Shown here: positions 24,051 through 32,998 of the stretch, piece after piece
Layout of the letters: every line of letters begins with the position of its first letter
Numbering within the stretch: the first letter of the stretch is position 1
Program-made: the position numbers and the translations under genes
Origin: Brevibacillus brevis
GTDB taxonomy: Bacteria; Bacillota; Bacilli; Brevibacillales; Brevibacillaceae
Length of the DNA: 64,000 nt
Assembly (NCBI RefSeq): GCF_022026395.1
Contig: NZ_CP041767.1
Location: 2,574,501 to 2,638,500 of the forward strand
Direction: 5' to 3'
The notes under the pieces: generated by a model
Databases searched by the model: none
Told to the model about the DNA's origin: nothing
Seen by the model: only the letters and a program-made list of their open reading frames with translations

Positions 24051-25150
24051 TGAGCGTGGAGAAGCTGACTGTTGAGCTGGGGGAGCGCTCCTACGAGATT
24101 GTGATAGGTGATGGTCTTTTGCACCAGGCTGCAGCGTTGCTAGTAGAGGCAGGCATTGCTTCTACTAGCAAGTTGATGATTGTCACAGATGAGAATGTAG
24201 CCGTTCATTATTTAGAGCCTTTGCTCGATGTATTGCGGCAGCATGGGTATCAGGCCCACTCAGCTGTCATCGCTGCTGGAGAACAATCGAAGAGCCTGAC
24301 TGTCTACGAACGATTGATAACAGAGGCAATTGATGCAGGACTGGACAGGAAGTCTGCTGTATTGGCTCTCGGTGGTGGAGTCGTTGGAGACTTGGCAGGA
24401 TTTGTGGCTGCTACGTACATGCGCGGCATTGATTTTGTTCAAATGCCGACTACCTTGCTCGCACATGATAGCTCGGTTGGTGGAAAAGTAGCGATCAATC
24501 ATCCGCTCGGAAAAAATCTCATTGGTGCTTTCCATCAGCCCAAAGTTGTCATTTACGAGACGAAAGCCTTGCATAGTTTACCGAAGCGTGAAGTCGCAGC
24601 AGGCTTTGCAGAGGTTGTTAAGCATGGACTTATCGCCGATGCTGCCTTTGTCGATTGGCTGGAAGACAACGCTGAAAGGCTATGGCAGCTCGATTCAGAA
24701 TTATTAGGGAAAGCCATTGAAAAAGGCTGTGCAGTCAAAGCGGCTATTGTTTCCCAAGACGAGACAGAACAAGGGCAACGTGCATTGCTTAATTTGGGTC
24801 ATACGTTTGGTCATGCCTTTGAAGCGCTATCTGCTTACTCCACTCTAAATCATGGGGAAGCCATCTCAATTGGCATGTGTTTGGCAGCCAAGGTAGCGGA
24901 ACGGATTGGTTTTGCCGAGACTGGTGTATACAACCGCACGAAACGGATGCTGGAATTGTTCCACCTGCCAACGGCGTGGCCGGGCAATCTCTCGCCAGAA
25001 GCTGTGCTGGAAGCCATGAAACGAGACAAAAAGACGGTAGGCGGAAAGCTGGCATTGGTGTTGCCTAGGGCTATCGGGCAGGTGGAAGTCGTCAAAAATA
25101 TAGAAGAAGAACTCATACTGGGAGTCATGAGAGAAGAAGTGGAGGGATAA
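24050..25150 (+). CDS. aroB: 3-dehydroquinate synthase
   Basis: NAD- and metal-dependent cyclisation of DAHP to 3-dehydroquinate, step two of the shikimate pathway. The 366-residue protein has the GGGVVGDLAGFVAATYMRG dinucleotide region, the DSSVGGKVAINHPLGKN motif, and the metal-binding histidines in NLGHTFGHAFE and NHGEAISIGM. The ATG overlaps the last base of the aroC stop (TAATG), so translation is coupled. It ends two bases before aroH. Confidence 0.98.
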   Translation: MSVEKLTVELGERSYEIVIGDGLLHQAAALLVEAGIASTSKLMIVTDENVAVHYLEPLLDVLRQHGYQAHSAVIAAGEQSKSLTVYERLITEAIDAGLDRKSAVLALGGGVVGDLAGFVAATYMRGIDFVQMPTTLLAHDSSVGGKVAINHPLGKNLIGAFHQPKVVIYETKALHSLPKREVAAGFAEVVKHGLIADAAFVDWLEDNAERLWQLDSELLGKAIEKGCAVKAAIVSQDETEQGQRALLNLGHTFGHAFEALSAYSTLNHGEAISIGMCLAAKVAERIGFAETGVYNRTKRMLELFHLPTAWPGNLSPEAVLEAMKRDKKTVGGKLALVLPRAIGQVEVVKNIEEELILGVMREEVEG

Positions 25151-25152
25151 GG

Positions 25153-25530
25153 ATGGGAATGAGAGGAATCAGAGGCGCGGTCACGGTGGAAGCCGATACG
25201 CGCGAAGAGATTGTCTCCTCAACAAAATGGTTGTTGGAGGAAATGGTAGCCCGCAATGAAGTAAACCCCGAAGACATTGGCAGCATTATTATCACGACGA
25301 CAGAGGACCTCTGTGCGACCTTCCCCGCTCAAGCGGCCCGTCTGCTTGAAGGAGAAGCTTGGCAATACGTACCGCTCATGTGCGCAAGAGAAATCCCGGT
25401 GCCAGGTGGCTTGCCGCTTTGTATTCGTGTCATGATGCATGTGAATACGGACAAGACAGCAAAAGACATTCATCATGTGTTTTTGCGCGAAGCAGTCAAG
25501 CTGCGCCCGGATTTGACAAATCGCGGTTGA
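25153..25530 (+). CDS. aroH: chorismate mutase, AroH type
   Basis: Rearranges chorismate to prephenate for Phe and Tyr synthesis. The 125-residue protein is the trimeric AroH class, beginning MRGIRGAVTVEADTREEI with the active-site arginine near the N terminus, and containing CAREIPVPGGLPLCIRVM with the second catalytic arginine. GGAGGG overlaps the aroB stop. The sequence around its stop codon doubles as a promoter candidate for trp. Confidence 0.97.
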   Translation: MGMRGIRGAVTVEADTREEIVSSTKWLLEEMVARNEVNPEDIGSIIITTTEDLCATFPAQAARLLEGEAWQYVPLMCAREIPVPGGLPLCIRVMMHVNTDKTAKDIHHVFLREAVKLRPDLTNRG

Positions 25531-25555
25531 CAATTAGGGCGCTCTCTTTTACCAT
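25527..25555 (+). promoter_or_regulatory. trp operon promoter overlapping the end of aroH
   Basis: A perfect TTGACA at 25527-25532 overlaps the aroH stop codon; after 17 bases TACCAT is at 25550-25555. Transcription would begin near 25562, about 45 bases before the TRAP site. The -10 lies within a hairpin (GGCGCTCTC ... GAGAGCGCC, 25538-25572) that may also reduce read-through from aroH. Confidence 0.6.
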
Positions 25556-25606
25556 AAGTGAAACGAGAGCGCCTCGTTTTTCCGGTAATAAGCAAAAGCC
25601 GGCTGA

Positions 25607-25660
25607 GAGCAGAGAATGAGTTGAGCAGAGTTGAGATGAGTTAGGTTGAGGAGAGAAGAG
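25607..25660 (+). promoter_or_regulatory. TRAP binding site in the trp leader (11 triplets)
   Basis: Eleven triplets, ten GAG and one TAG, start at 25607, 25612, 25618, 25623, 25628, 25633, 25638, 25642, 25648, 25653 and 25658. Spacing is mostly five bases (triplet plus two-base spacer), which is exactly the TRAP recognition pattern. The regulator MtrB is encoded at 15002. Tryptophan-bound TRAP should wrap this RNA and favour the terminator just downstream. Confidence 0.95.
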
Positions 25661-25684
25661 AAGGCTGGGTACATATTGACACCC

Positions 25685-25714
25685 AATCCAGGTCTCTTTG
25701 TCTGGATTTTTTTG
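25685..25714 (+). terminator. trp leader attenuator terminator
   Basis: AATCCAG (25685-25691) pairs with CTGGATT (25702-25708), followed by a T run. An antiterminator can form from TGGGT (25666-25670) with ACCCA (25681-25685), or CTGG (25665-25668) with CCAG (25688-25691). The 5' part of this lies next to the TRAP triplets. About 105 bases remain before trpE. Confidence 0.9.
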
Positions 25715-25818
25715 TATACAAATATTTCTCCCCCCTACCTCTCGCTCTAGAAGCGGGTGTAGAAAAGGTGGATGTCTCATTCCCTTTTCTCTCCCACTAA
25801 TTGAGGAGATGAGAGTCC

Positions 25819-27333
25819 ATGTATTTCCCTTCCCTTGCCGAGGTTAAGACCCTATCGGCGTCGTATTCCCTTATCCCTGTAAGCATGAAACTGTTGGCGG
25901 ATCAAGAGACACCGATTCGTTTGTATCAGAAGATTCGCAAAAGTGATTCCTTTTTGCTGGAGAGCGTAGAAGGTGGTGCTCGCTGGGCGCGTTTTTCGTT
26001 CATTGGCATGAATCCTTTTCAAATCGTGGAAGCAAAAGGTGAAGAAATTAGCGTTTCCTATCGCACTGGTGAAAAGCTTGTTCACACAGGAAATCCCGTC
26101 TCCTTTTTGCGTGAAGAAACCGATCGTTACAAAAGCCCGAAGCTGCCTGGGTTGCCTCGTCTCAGTGGTGGTGCGGTAGGCTTTTTCGGCTACAATACGT
26201 TGCGCTATTTCGAAAATTTACCAGCACATCGCAAGGAGGCTGTACGAGTCCCGGATATGCGCTTCCTGTTCGTCGATGAGATGATCGCCTTTGATCATTT
26301 GAAGCAGGAAATTCAATTGATTGTGAATCTCCATGTGGAACCAGGAGACACTGAGGAAACTATTGGCGAAAAATACAAGCACGTCTGTGAACGAATCGAG
26401 GAGTTGGCTGCCAAAGTCATGGCTCCGCTTGAAATGGATCAACGCATTCAAGTAGCAACTGATACACCAGCGCCATTGACAGTAGAGCCAAATATGACGC
26501 GGGAGCAATACGAGCAGCTAGTCGTGCAGGCGAAAGAATACATCGCAGCCGGCGACATTTTTCAAGTCGTGTTGTCCCAACGTTTTTCCGTAAAGACTGA
26601 AGTCGATCCTTTTGCAGTGTATCGATTGCTGCGTACGTTGAATCCTTCCCCATACATGTACTATCTCGAATACGAGGGAGAGACAGTCGTCGGGACTTCC
26701 CCAGAACTGCTCGTGCGTGTAGAGGATGAAAAAGTAGAGATGCGTCCGATTGCAGGAACGCGAAAAAGAGGGGCGACCCCACAAGAAGATGCTGCATTGG
26801 CGGCTGATCTTTTGGCAGATAAGAAGGAGAGAGCCGAGCACTACATGCTGCTGGATCTAGGGCGCAACGATGTTGGAAAGGTCTCTGCTTATGGAAGCGT
26901 GAAAGTGGAAGAAGCATTGGTGATTGAAAACTACTCCCACGTGATGCATATGGTTTCGCATGTGACTGGCAAGCTTCGGGAGGGACTGCACGCGTTCGAT
27001 GCATTGCTGAGTGCTTTTCCGGCTGGTACAGTATCTGGTTCTCCGAAGCTGAGGGCGATGGAAATTATTGCAGAGCTCGAGCCTGACGCACGCCATTTGT
27101 ATGCGGGAGCAATCGGCTACATTTCGTTTGATGGTTCACTCGATAGCTGCATCACGATTCGAACGTTGTTCTTTCAGGATGGATACGCACATGTGCAGGC
27201 AGGTGCAGGCATCGTAGCGGACTCGGTCCCTGCGAGTGAATACCAAGAGACGGTGAACAAAGCAGCAGCGATGCTCTCTGCGCTAGAAAAAGCGGAACAG
27301 TTGTTTGTCAGAAAGGTGGAGTTGTCATGCTAA
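25819..27333 (+). CDS. trpE: anthranilate synthase component I
   Basis: Makes anthranilate from chorismate with ammonia supplied by a glutamine amidotransferase subunit. The 504-residue protein has the feedback-binding LLES motif near residue 50 and the chorismate-binding C-terminal domain, with SPELLVRVEDEKVEMRPIAG, TRKRGATPQED, LDLGRNDVGKV and SGSPKLRAMEII. The partner TrpG is not in this operon, as in B. subtilis where PabA/TrpG from the folate operon serves both enzymes. Controlled by the TRAP leader upstream. Overlaps trpD by seven bases. Confidence 0.98.
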   Translation: MYFPSLAEVKTLSASYSLIPVSMKLLADQETPIRLYQKIRKSDSFLLESVEGGARWARFSFIGMNPFQIVEAKGEEISVSYRTGEKLVHTGNPVSFLREETDRYKSPKLPGLPRLSGGAVGFFGYNTLRYFENLPAHRKEAVRVPDMRFLFVDEMIAFDHLKQEIQLIVNLHVEPGDTEETIGEKYKHVCERIEELAAKVMAPLEMDQRIQVATDTPAPLTVEPNMTREQYEQLVVQAKEYIAAGDIFQVVLSQRFSVKTEVDPFAVYRLLRTLNPSPYMYYLEYEGETVVGTSPELLVRVEDEKVEMRPIAGTRKRGATPQEDAALAADLLADKKERAEHYMLLDLGRNDVGKVSAYGSVKVEEALVIENYSHVMHMVSHVTGKLREGLHAFDALLSAFPAGTVSGSPKLRAMEIIAELEPDARHLYAGAIGYISFDGSLDSCITIRTLFFQDGYAHVQAGAGIVADSVPASEYQETVNKAAAMLSALEKAEQLFVRKVELSC

Positions 27334-28352
27334 CATACGCGCTAGAACAAATTCTGCTTGGGAAGCATTTAACACGGACGGTTGCAGAAGAGGCCATGGG
27401 CGAGATTATGGACGGAAAGGCAACTCCAGCTCAGATCGGTGCATTTTTGGCAAGCCTTCGCTTGAAGGGTGAGCAGGTGGAAGAGATTATCGGTTTTGCC
27501 AAAGCCATGAGAGCGCGGGCGATGAGTTTTCCCATCGAACTGCCAGGTCTGGTAGACACCTGCGGAACAGGCGGAGATGGAAGTCATACCTTTAACATTT
27601 CGACGGCAAGTGCAGTTGTCGCAGCAGCTGACGGTGTGCGCATCGCCAAGCACGGGAATCGTGCGGTTTCCAGCAAAAGCGGCAGTGCTGATGTGTTGGA
27701 AGCGTTGGGAGTGCCCGTCAATTTATCTCCCAAGGACACCGCAGATTGCCTGCGCGCGACTAATCTCTGCTTCCTGTTCGCTCCTCTTTACCACCAAGCG
27801 ATGAAGCATGCGGCTGGCCCGCGAAAAGAATTGGCGATTCGCACGGTGTTTAACTTACTTGGACCATTGACAAATCCAGCAGGTGCCAGCCATCAGCTGA
27901 TGGGCGTCTATGATGCCAAGTTGCTTCCGAATGTGGCGGCAGTCTTACACGAGCTCGATGTGAAAAGAGCGCTCGTTGTAGCAGGCTCGGATGGACTGGA
28001 TGAATTGACTGTTACGGGAACGAGCCATATTGCTGAGCTGCGGGATGGGCGGATTTTGACATATGAAATCGAGCCAGAACAGTTCGGTCTGCGCAGACAT
28101 GAGAAAGATGCTTTGCGCGGCGGTGATGCCAATGAGAATGCCAAGATCATTCACGACGTGTTTTCTGGAGCACGCGGGGCAGCACGCGACATCGTTTTGC
28201 TGAATGCGGGCGCGATCCTCTACCTGGCAGATCGGGTTAGCTCGATTGAAACAGGGGTTATACGTGCAGCGGAACTGATCGACGGCGGACTGGTCATGCG
28301 CAAGCTCGAGCACGTTCGTCAAATCGCAGGAGGTATGATTCATGCTTCGTAA
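27327..28352 (+). CDS. trpD: anthranilate phosphoribosyltransferase
   Basis: Joins anthranilate to phosphoribosyl pyrophosphate. The 341-residue protein has the family motif DTCGTGGDGSHTFNIST (about residues 78-94), KHGNRAVSSKSGSADVLEALG, and the C-terminal GLDELTVTG segment. The ATG overlaps the trpE end, so translation is coupled. The order trpE-D-C-F-B-A follows B. subtilis. No fused amidotransferase domain is present, consistent with an unlinked trpG. Confidence 0.98.
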   Translation: MLTYALEQILLGKHLTRTVAEEAMGEIMDGKATPAQIGAFLASLRLKGEQVEEIIGFAKAMRARAMSFPIELPGLVDTCGTGGDGSHTFNISTASAVVAAADGVRIAKHGNRAVSSKSGSADVLEALGVPVNLSPKDTADCLRATNLCFLFAPLYHQAMKHAAGPRKELAIRTVFNLLGPLTNPAGASHQLMGVYDAKLLPNVAAVLHELDVKRALVVAGSDGLDELTVTGTSHIAELRDGRILTYEIEPEQFGLRRHEKDALRGGDANENAKIIHDVFSGARGAARDIVLLNAGAILYLADRVSSIETGVIRAAELIDGGLVMRKLEHVRQIAGGMIHAS

Positions 28353-29142
28353 AATCGTGGAAAAGAAACGTGAAGAGATCGCACGACTTTATACAGATAC
28401 AACCGTGTCAGCATTGCTTTTTGCAACGAAGGAAGTCCAGCGTCCACGCGGATTTCGTCAAGCATTGGAGACGAGTGTACGGCCTGTAAGCGTGATTGCC
28501 GAAGTGAAAAAAGCATCCCCGTCCAAAGGGTTGATCCGACCTGCTTTCCAAGCAGTAACCATCGCGAAGGCTTATCAGGCCGCTCGCGCAGAATGTTTGT
28601 CCGTTTTGACAGACGAGTCTTTTTTTCAGGGGAGTTTGAGCTATCTACGGCAAATTCACGAGGCAGTTGATCGTCCGTTACTTAGAAAAGACTTTCTTCT
28701 GGATGAAATTCAAGTCGTGGAAGCAAGAGCAGCAGGTGCTGATTGCGTGCTACTCATTGCTGCCATTCTCGATCGGGAAACGCTTCGCCACCTGAACCAA
28801 ACTGCCGAGGAGCTGGGTATGGATGTACTGGTCGAGGTTCATGACAAACGCGAATGCGAGCTTGTTTTTCAAGCAATGGAACCGAAATTGCTCGGAATCA
28901 ACAATCGAAACTTGAATACGTTTCAAACGGACCTAGCCGTTACACATGAGTTGATTGCAGAACTGCCTGCGTCATTGACGATCGTGAGCGAAAGTGGGAT
29001 TTCGACACCAGCGGATATTGAAAATGTACGAAGTGCAGGTGCCAGGGCTGTACTGGTTGGAGAGCATTTTATGCGCCAAACAGACGTAGAGCGCGCAGTA
29101 ATTGACCTTGTAGGAGAAGCAGCACCGGGGGTGAGTCTATGA
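28342..29142 (+). CDS. trpC: indole-3-glycerol phosphate synthase
   Basis: Closes the indole ring from carboxyphenylaminodeoxyribulose phosphate. The 266-residue TIM barrel has the conserved VIAEVKKASPSKGLIR region with the catalytic lysine, LLRKDFLLDEIQV, LGINNRNLNTF and IVSESGIST near the C terminus. Its ATG lies 11 bases inside trpD. The protein is monofunctional; trpF is separate. Confidence 0.98.
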   Translation: MLRKIVEKKREEIARLYTDTTVSALLFATKEVQRPRGFRQALETSVRPVSVIAEVKKASPSKGLIRPAFQAVTIAKAYQAARAECLSVLTDESFFQGSLSYLRQIHEAVDRPLLRKDFLLDEIQVVEARAAGADCVLLIAAILDRETLRHLNQTAEELGMDVLVEVHDKRECELVFQAMEPKLLGINNRNLNTFQTDLAVTHELIAELPASLTIVSESGISTPADIENVRSAGARAVLVGEHFMRQTDVERAVIDLVGEAAPGVSL

Positions 29143-29807
29143 CTCGTTTGAAAATATGTGGGATCAAGCGGGCGGAAACACTTGCGCTGTTAAAGGCACT
29201 GGAAGTCGATTACGTTGGCCTTGTTTTTGCCCCAAGTAAGCGACAAGTTGATGCCCAAACTGCGGGACAATTGCTTGCAGCCGTTCCAGGCCATCCTCCT
29301 GCTGTAGGGGTGTTCGTTAATCCGACGATGGAAGAGCTGGAGGAAGTGCTAAGCAAGGCACCGCTATCCGTGATCCAACTGCATGGACAGGAGACGCCGC
29401 AATTTTGCCAGCAAGTTCGGGAGCGGTTCGCTATTCCGGTGTGGAAGGCGTTGGCCGTGGGCGGAGAAGCGGATGCTGCGCAAGCAATTCAATCCTATCG
29501 TGGCATTGTCAGTGCCTTTTTATTTGATACGTATGACCCTACTCAAGCAGGCGGCACAGGGAAAAAGTTTTCGTGGGAGCAAATCCCTGCATTGCAAGCA
29601 GCATGCGAGGAAGCAGACTGCATCATCGCTGGCGGGATTCATGCGGGGAATGTCGGAGAATTAACGGGACAGTATCAGGCAGGAATTGTCGATGTGTCCA
29701 GTGGTGTAGAGACGGATGGCGAAAAAGACGCTGAAAAAATGAAAACATTGGTGGAGAGGGTGAAGGCGCATGAACAACATTCAAACAACTACGCGAGTCG
29801 TGCCTGA
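29139..29807 (+). CDS. trpF: phosphoribosylanthranilate isomerase
   Basis: Isomerises phosphoribosylanthranilate. The 222-residue TIM barrel starts [13 protein letters not shown] with the catalytic cysteine, has [10 protein letters not shown], the catalytic aspartate in [18 protein letters not shown], and [11 protein letters not shown] and VDVSSGVET at the C terminus. It overlaps trpC by four bases. The 3' end overlaps trpB by 38 bases, an unusually long overlap for this operon but with clear reading frames in both genes. Confidence 0.97.
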   Translation: MTRLKICGIKRAETLALLKALEVDYVGLVFAPSKRQVDAQTAGQLLAAVPGHPPAVGVFVNPTMEELEEVLSKAPLSVIQLHGQETPQFCQQVRERFAIPVWKALAVGGEADAAQAIQSYRGIVSAFLFDTYDPTQAGGTGKKFSWEQIPALQAACEEADCIIAGGIHAGNVGELTGQYQAGIVDVSSGVETDGEKDAEKMKTLVERVKAHEQHSNNYASRA

Positions 29808-30990
29808 CGAAAACGGGCGATTTGGTGACTTCGGAGGCAAGTTTATTCCAGAGACCTTGATGAATGCAGTGACAGAGCTCGAGATCGCTTTTGAAGAAGC
29901 GCGTCGTGACCCGGCATTTGTTCAGGAATTAAATGGACTGCTCAGCGAGTATGCTGGACGCCCAACCCCGCTCACCTATGCAGAGCGTTTGACAAAAGCG
30001 GTCGGCGGCGCCCAAATCTATTTGAAACGAGAAGATCTCAATCATACGGGGGCGCATAAATTAAACAATGCTTTGGGCCAAGCATTGTTAGCCAAACGGA
30101 TGGGCAAAAAATCAATTATTGCCGAAACGGGCGCTGGTCAGCACGGAGTGGCAAGTGCAACTGTCGCGGCAAAGCTCGGACTCTCTTGCAAGGTGTTCAT
30201 GGGGGAGGAAGATATTCGTCGCCAGTCTTTGAATGTTTTTCGGATGAAGCTGCTTGGAGCCGAAGTCATCCCTGCGGTATCCGGCTCTCGTACACTTAAG
30301 GATGCGACAAACGAAGCGATTCGCCATTGGGTGTCTCACGTAGATGACATGTTCTACGTCATCGGATCTGTCGTTGGCCCACATCCATACCCATACATGG
30401 TTCGCGAATTCCAAAAAATTATCGGTGAAGAGACACGGAGTCAAGTCCTGCAAATGCTCAGAAGGCTGCCAGACGAGGTCGTTGCTTGCGTCGGTGGAGG
30501 CAGCAATGCGATTGGCATGTTTTATCCGTTCATACAGGATGAGTCGGTCGCGCTCAGAGGAGTAGAAGCGGCAGGAAAAGGAATCGATACCGAAAAGCAT
30601 GCGGCAACACTAACACTTGGACGCCCGGGAGTCATCCATGGTTCCTTAACTTACTTGTTGCAGGATGAAGGCGGACAGGTGCAAGAAGCGCATTCGATTT
30701 CGGCTGGCTTGGATTATCCAGGAGTAGGACCTGAGCACGCTTATCTCAAAGACAGTGGAAGAGTAACCTATACATCGGTAACAGATGCGGAAGCACTCGA
30801 GGCGGTACAAGTACTTTGCCAAACGGAAGGCATCATTCCAGCGTTGGAGAGCGCACATGCGATAGCGGAAGCAATAAAACGTGCAAAAGAGATGTCTTCA
30901 GACAAAATATTAGTAATCTGTTTGTCCGGTCGAGGCGATAAGGACGTACTGACTATTCAAGAAGCGCTGACAGCAGAAGGGGGAGAGTAA
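29770..30990 (+). CDS. trpB: tryptophan synthase beta chain
   Basis: PLP enzyme that condenses indole and serine to tryptophan. The 406-residue protein has the PLP lysine K97 in [13 protein letters not shown], the [11 protein letters not shown] loop, and the phosphate-binding [10 protein letters not shown]. The N terminus [15 protein letters not shown] is canonical. GAGAGGGTGAAGG precedes the ATG inside the end of trpF. It forms the alpha-beta complex with TrpA, encoded two bases downstream. Confidence 0.98.
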   Translation: MNNIQTTTRVVPDENGRFGDFGGKFIPETLMNAVTELEIAFEEARRDPAFVQELNGLLSEYAGRPTPLTYAERLTKAVGGAQIYLKREDLNHTGAHKLNNALGQALLAKRMGKKSIIAETGAGQHGVASATVAAKLGLSCKVFMGEEDIRRQSLNVFRMKLLGAEVIPAVSGSRTLKDATNEAIRHWVSHVDDMFYVIGSVVGPHPYPYMVREFQKIIGEETRSQVLQMLRRLPDEVVACVGGGSNAIGMFYPFIQDESVALRGVEAAGKGIDTEKHAATLTLGRPGVIHGSLTYLLQDEGGQVQEAHSISAGLDYPGVGPEHAYLKDSGRVTYTSVTDAEALEAVQVLCQTEGIIPALESAHAIAEAIKRAKEMSSDKILVICLSGRGDKDVLTIQEALTAEGGE

Positions 30991-30992
30991 TC

Positions 30993-31811
30993 ATGACGAC
31001 CGCTCTTAACAGAATCGATCAATTATTCGCGGATCGTGATCGCAAACGATTCATCCCGTTTCTAACGGTAGGCGATCCTTCGATAGAAGCAACCTTTCAT
31101 CTCGTAAAAGCGATGGTCGAAGCCGGAGCAGATCTCATCGAGCTCGGGGTCCCTTACTCTGATCCTTTGGCAGATGGCCCAACGATACAACGGGCTTCAG
31201 AGCGTGCATTGAAAAATGGTGTGACGATCAGGGAAGCTTTGCAATTGGTCAAAAGGCTCCGGGAATCAGGTATGGAGGCATCCATCGTCCTGTTCACCTA
31301 CTTCAATCCGGTTTTGCAATATGGTATCGAGCGCTTTTTTGCCGATCTCGCTGCCTATGGTGCGGACGGAGTTGTCATTCCGGATTTGCCGATTGAGGAA
31401 AACGGTCCAGCAGTAACGGCAGCAAAACAGCATGGCATTCATGTCATTTCACTCGTAGCACCAACTTCCAGTTCCAGAATGAACATGATCGGCGCGCAAG
31501 CAACGGGATTCCTTTATTGTGTATCGTCTCTCGGTGTGACGGGTGCCCGCGCGGATCTGCGCGAGGATTTGGCAGATTTTCTGGAACGAGTAAAAGCCAG
31601 CACATCGGTTCCTACTGCGGTAGGCTTCGGCATATCCACACCGGATCAGGTACGAGCAGTAGCACCCCATACGGATGGTGTCATTGTGGGAAGTGCCATC
31701 GTACAGCAAATCGAGGAGTATGCTGAGCAGCTGAAAGACCCCAAACAGATGCCAGAAGCTGTAGAAAAAATAAAAACCTTTGTACATCAGTTAGCCAGTG
31801 CGCTACAATAG
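30993..31811 (+). CDS. trpA: tryptophan synthase alpha chain
   Basis: Cleaves indole-3-glycerol phosphate to indole, which tunnels to TrpB. The 272-residue barrel has FIPFLTVGDPS, the catalytic glutamate and aspartate in DLIELGVPYSDPLADGPTIQ, and the phosphate-binding GFGISTPDQVR. It begins two bases after trpB with GGGGGAG as ribosome site. It is the last trp gene; hisC follows after 29 bases with no terminator between. Confidence 0.98.
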   Translation: MTTALNRIDQLFADRDRKRFIPFLTVGDPSIEATFHLVKAMVEAGADLIELGVPYSDPLADGPTIQRASERALKNGVTIREALQLVKRLRESGMEASIVLFTYFNPVLQYGIERFFADLAAYGADGVVIPDLPIEENGPAVTAAKQHGIHVISLVAPTSSSRMNMIGAQATGFLYCVSSLGVTGARADLREDLADFLERVKASTSVPTAVGFGISTPDQVRAVAPHTDGVIVGSAIVQQIEEYAEQLKDPKQMPEAVEKIKTFVHQLASALQ

Positions 31812-31840
31812 TGGGAAAAATGTGACTGGAGTGAACGTGG

Positions 31841-32935
31841 ATGCAACCGAAACAACGCATACTCAATGCCCCGGTATATCAACCTGGCAAGCCGATTGAT
31901 GACGTGAAACGTGAATATGGTTTGACCGAAGTCATCAAGCTGGCGTCCAACGAAAATCCTTTTGGTTCCTCACCGAAGGCGAAAGCTGCCATTGCGGAAC
32001 AGTTGGACAATTTGGCCCTTTATCCAGACGGTGCAAGCCTTAATCTGCGCTGGGATCTTGCTGACTTCCTCGGAGTCAAACCAGGCCAATTGTTTTTCGG
32101 CAACGGGTCTGATGAAATTCTGTTGATGATCTCTCGTGCTTTTTTGAGCGAAGGAACAAATGCAGTCATGGCGACGCAAACGTTCTCGCAGTATCGCTCA
32201 AATGGGATTATTGAAGGTGCAGACTTGATTGAGGTGCCGTTGAAAGATGGCGTTCACGATCTTGAAGCGATGGCGGCTGCCATCAACGAACAAACAAAGG
32301 TCGTATGGATATGTAACCCGAACAATCCGTCAGGCACGATTGTAACAACATCCGAGTTGGAAGCTTTTATGAAAAAGGCTCCAAAAGATGTGCTCGTCGT
32401 GTTGGATGAGGCTTACTACGAGTATGTGGTGGACCCAGAATATCCACAAACAGTACCGATGCTTGCTGAGTATCCGAACCTGATTATTTTGCGTACGTTC
32501 TCCAAAATCTACGGTCTGGCTGCCCTTCGTATCGGCTACGGGATCGCGTCAGAAGAGCTCATTTCCTCACTGGAACATGTGCGTGAGCCTTTCAATACAG
32601 GCACACTTGGACAGGTAGCAGCACGTGCGGCATTACAAGACCAGGAATTTGTGAAAACATGCCGTGATCGTAACCGAGAAGGCATGAAGCAGTTTACCGA
32701 TTCATTTGACGAGTGGGGACTCTCCTACTATCCATCTCAGACCAACTTTATCTTGGTTGATTTGAAAAAGGATTCCGATGAGGTATTCAAAAAGCTGCTC
32801 TCTCAAGGCATTATCGTTCGCTCTGGTAATGCGCTAGGCTTCCCGGGTTTTCAACGTATTACGATCGGGACCAAAGAGCAAAATGACAAGATTCTTTCTG
32901 TCTTAAAAGAAATCGTGACTGGAGCATTGAAATAA
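31841..32935 (+). CDS. hisC: histidinol-phosphate / aromatic aminotransferase
   Basis: PLP aminotransferase used in histidine synthesis and, in bacilli, also in Tyr and Phe synthesis, which explains its place between trp and tyrA. The 364-residue protein has KLASNENPFGSSPKA, WICNPNNPSGTI, DEAYYEYV and the PLP lysine K222 in RTFSKIYGLA with RIGYG after it. CTGGAGTGA precedes the ATG. A terminator separates it from tyrA, so tyrA-aroA may be partly independent. Confidence 0.96.
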   Translation: MQPKQRILNAPVYQPGKPIDDVKREYGLTEVIKLASNENPFGSSPKAKAAIAEQLDNLALYPDGASLNLRWDLADFLGVKPGQLFFGNGSDEILLMISRAFLSEGTNAVMATQTFSQYRSNGIIEGADLIEVPLKDGVHDLEAMAAAINEQTKVVWICNPNNPSGTIVTTSELEAFMKKAPKDVLVVLDEAYYEYVVDPEYPQTVPMLAEYPNLIILRTFSKIYGLAALRIGYGIASEELISSLEHVREPFNTGTLGQVAARAALQDQEFVKTCRDRNREGMKQFTDSFDEWGLSYYPSQTNFILVDLKKDSDEVFKKLLSQGIIVRSGNALGFPGFQRITIGTKEQNDKILSVLKEIVTGALK

Positions 32936-32944
32936 AGGACGAAG

Positions 32945-32969
32945 ATGCCGGGCATGCCTCGGCATTTTT
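32945..32969 (+). terminator. intrinsic terminator between hisC and tyrA
   Basis: ATGCCG pairs with CGGCAT across GGCATGCCT (itself partly self-complementary), followed by five T residues. Confidence 0.75.
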
Positions 32970-32998
32970 GTCTAAGAGAGATATAGGAAGGATAGAGA

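Noticed and set aside
25607-25660. Short tandem triplets resembling a CRISPR or microsatellite
   Set aside because: The period and GAG/TAG content match the TRAP recognition pattern, and there are no spacers of CRISPR size.
26417-27004. 195-codon reverse frame inside trpE
   Set aside because: Antisense shadow of a canonical trpE with no ribosome site or family resemblance.
29770-29807. Possible frameshift at the long trpF-trpB overlap
   Set aside because: Both proteins keep full-length conserved ends, so the 38-base overlap is genuine gene overlap, not a sequence error.
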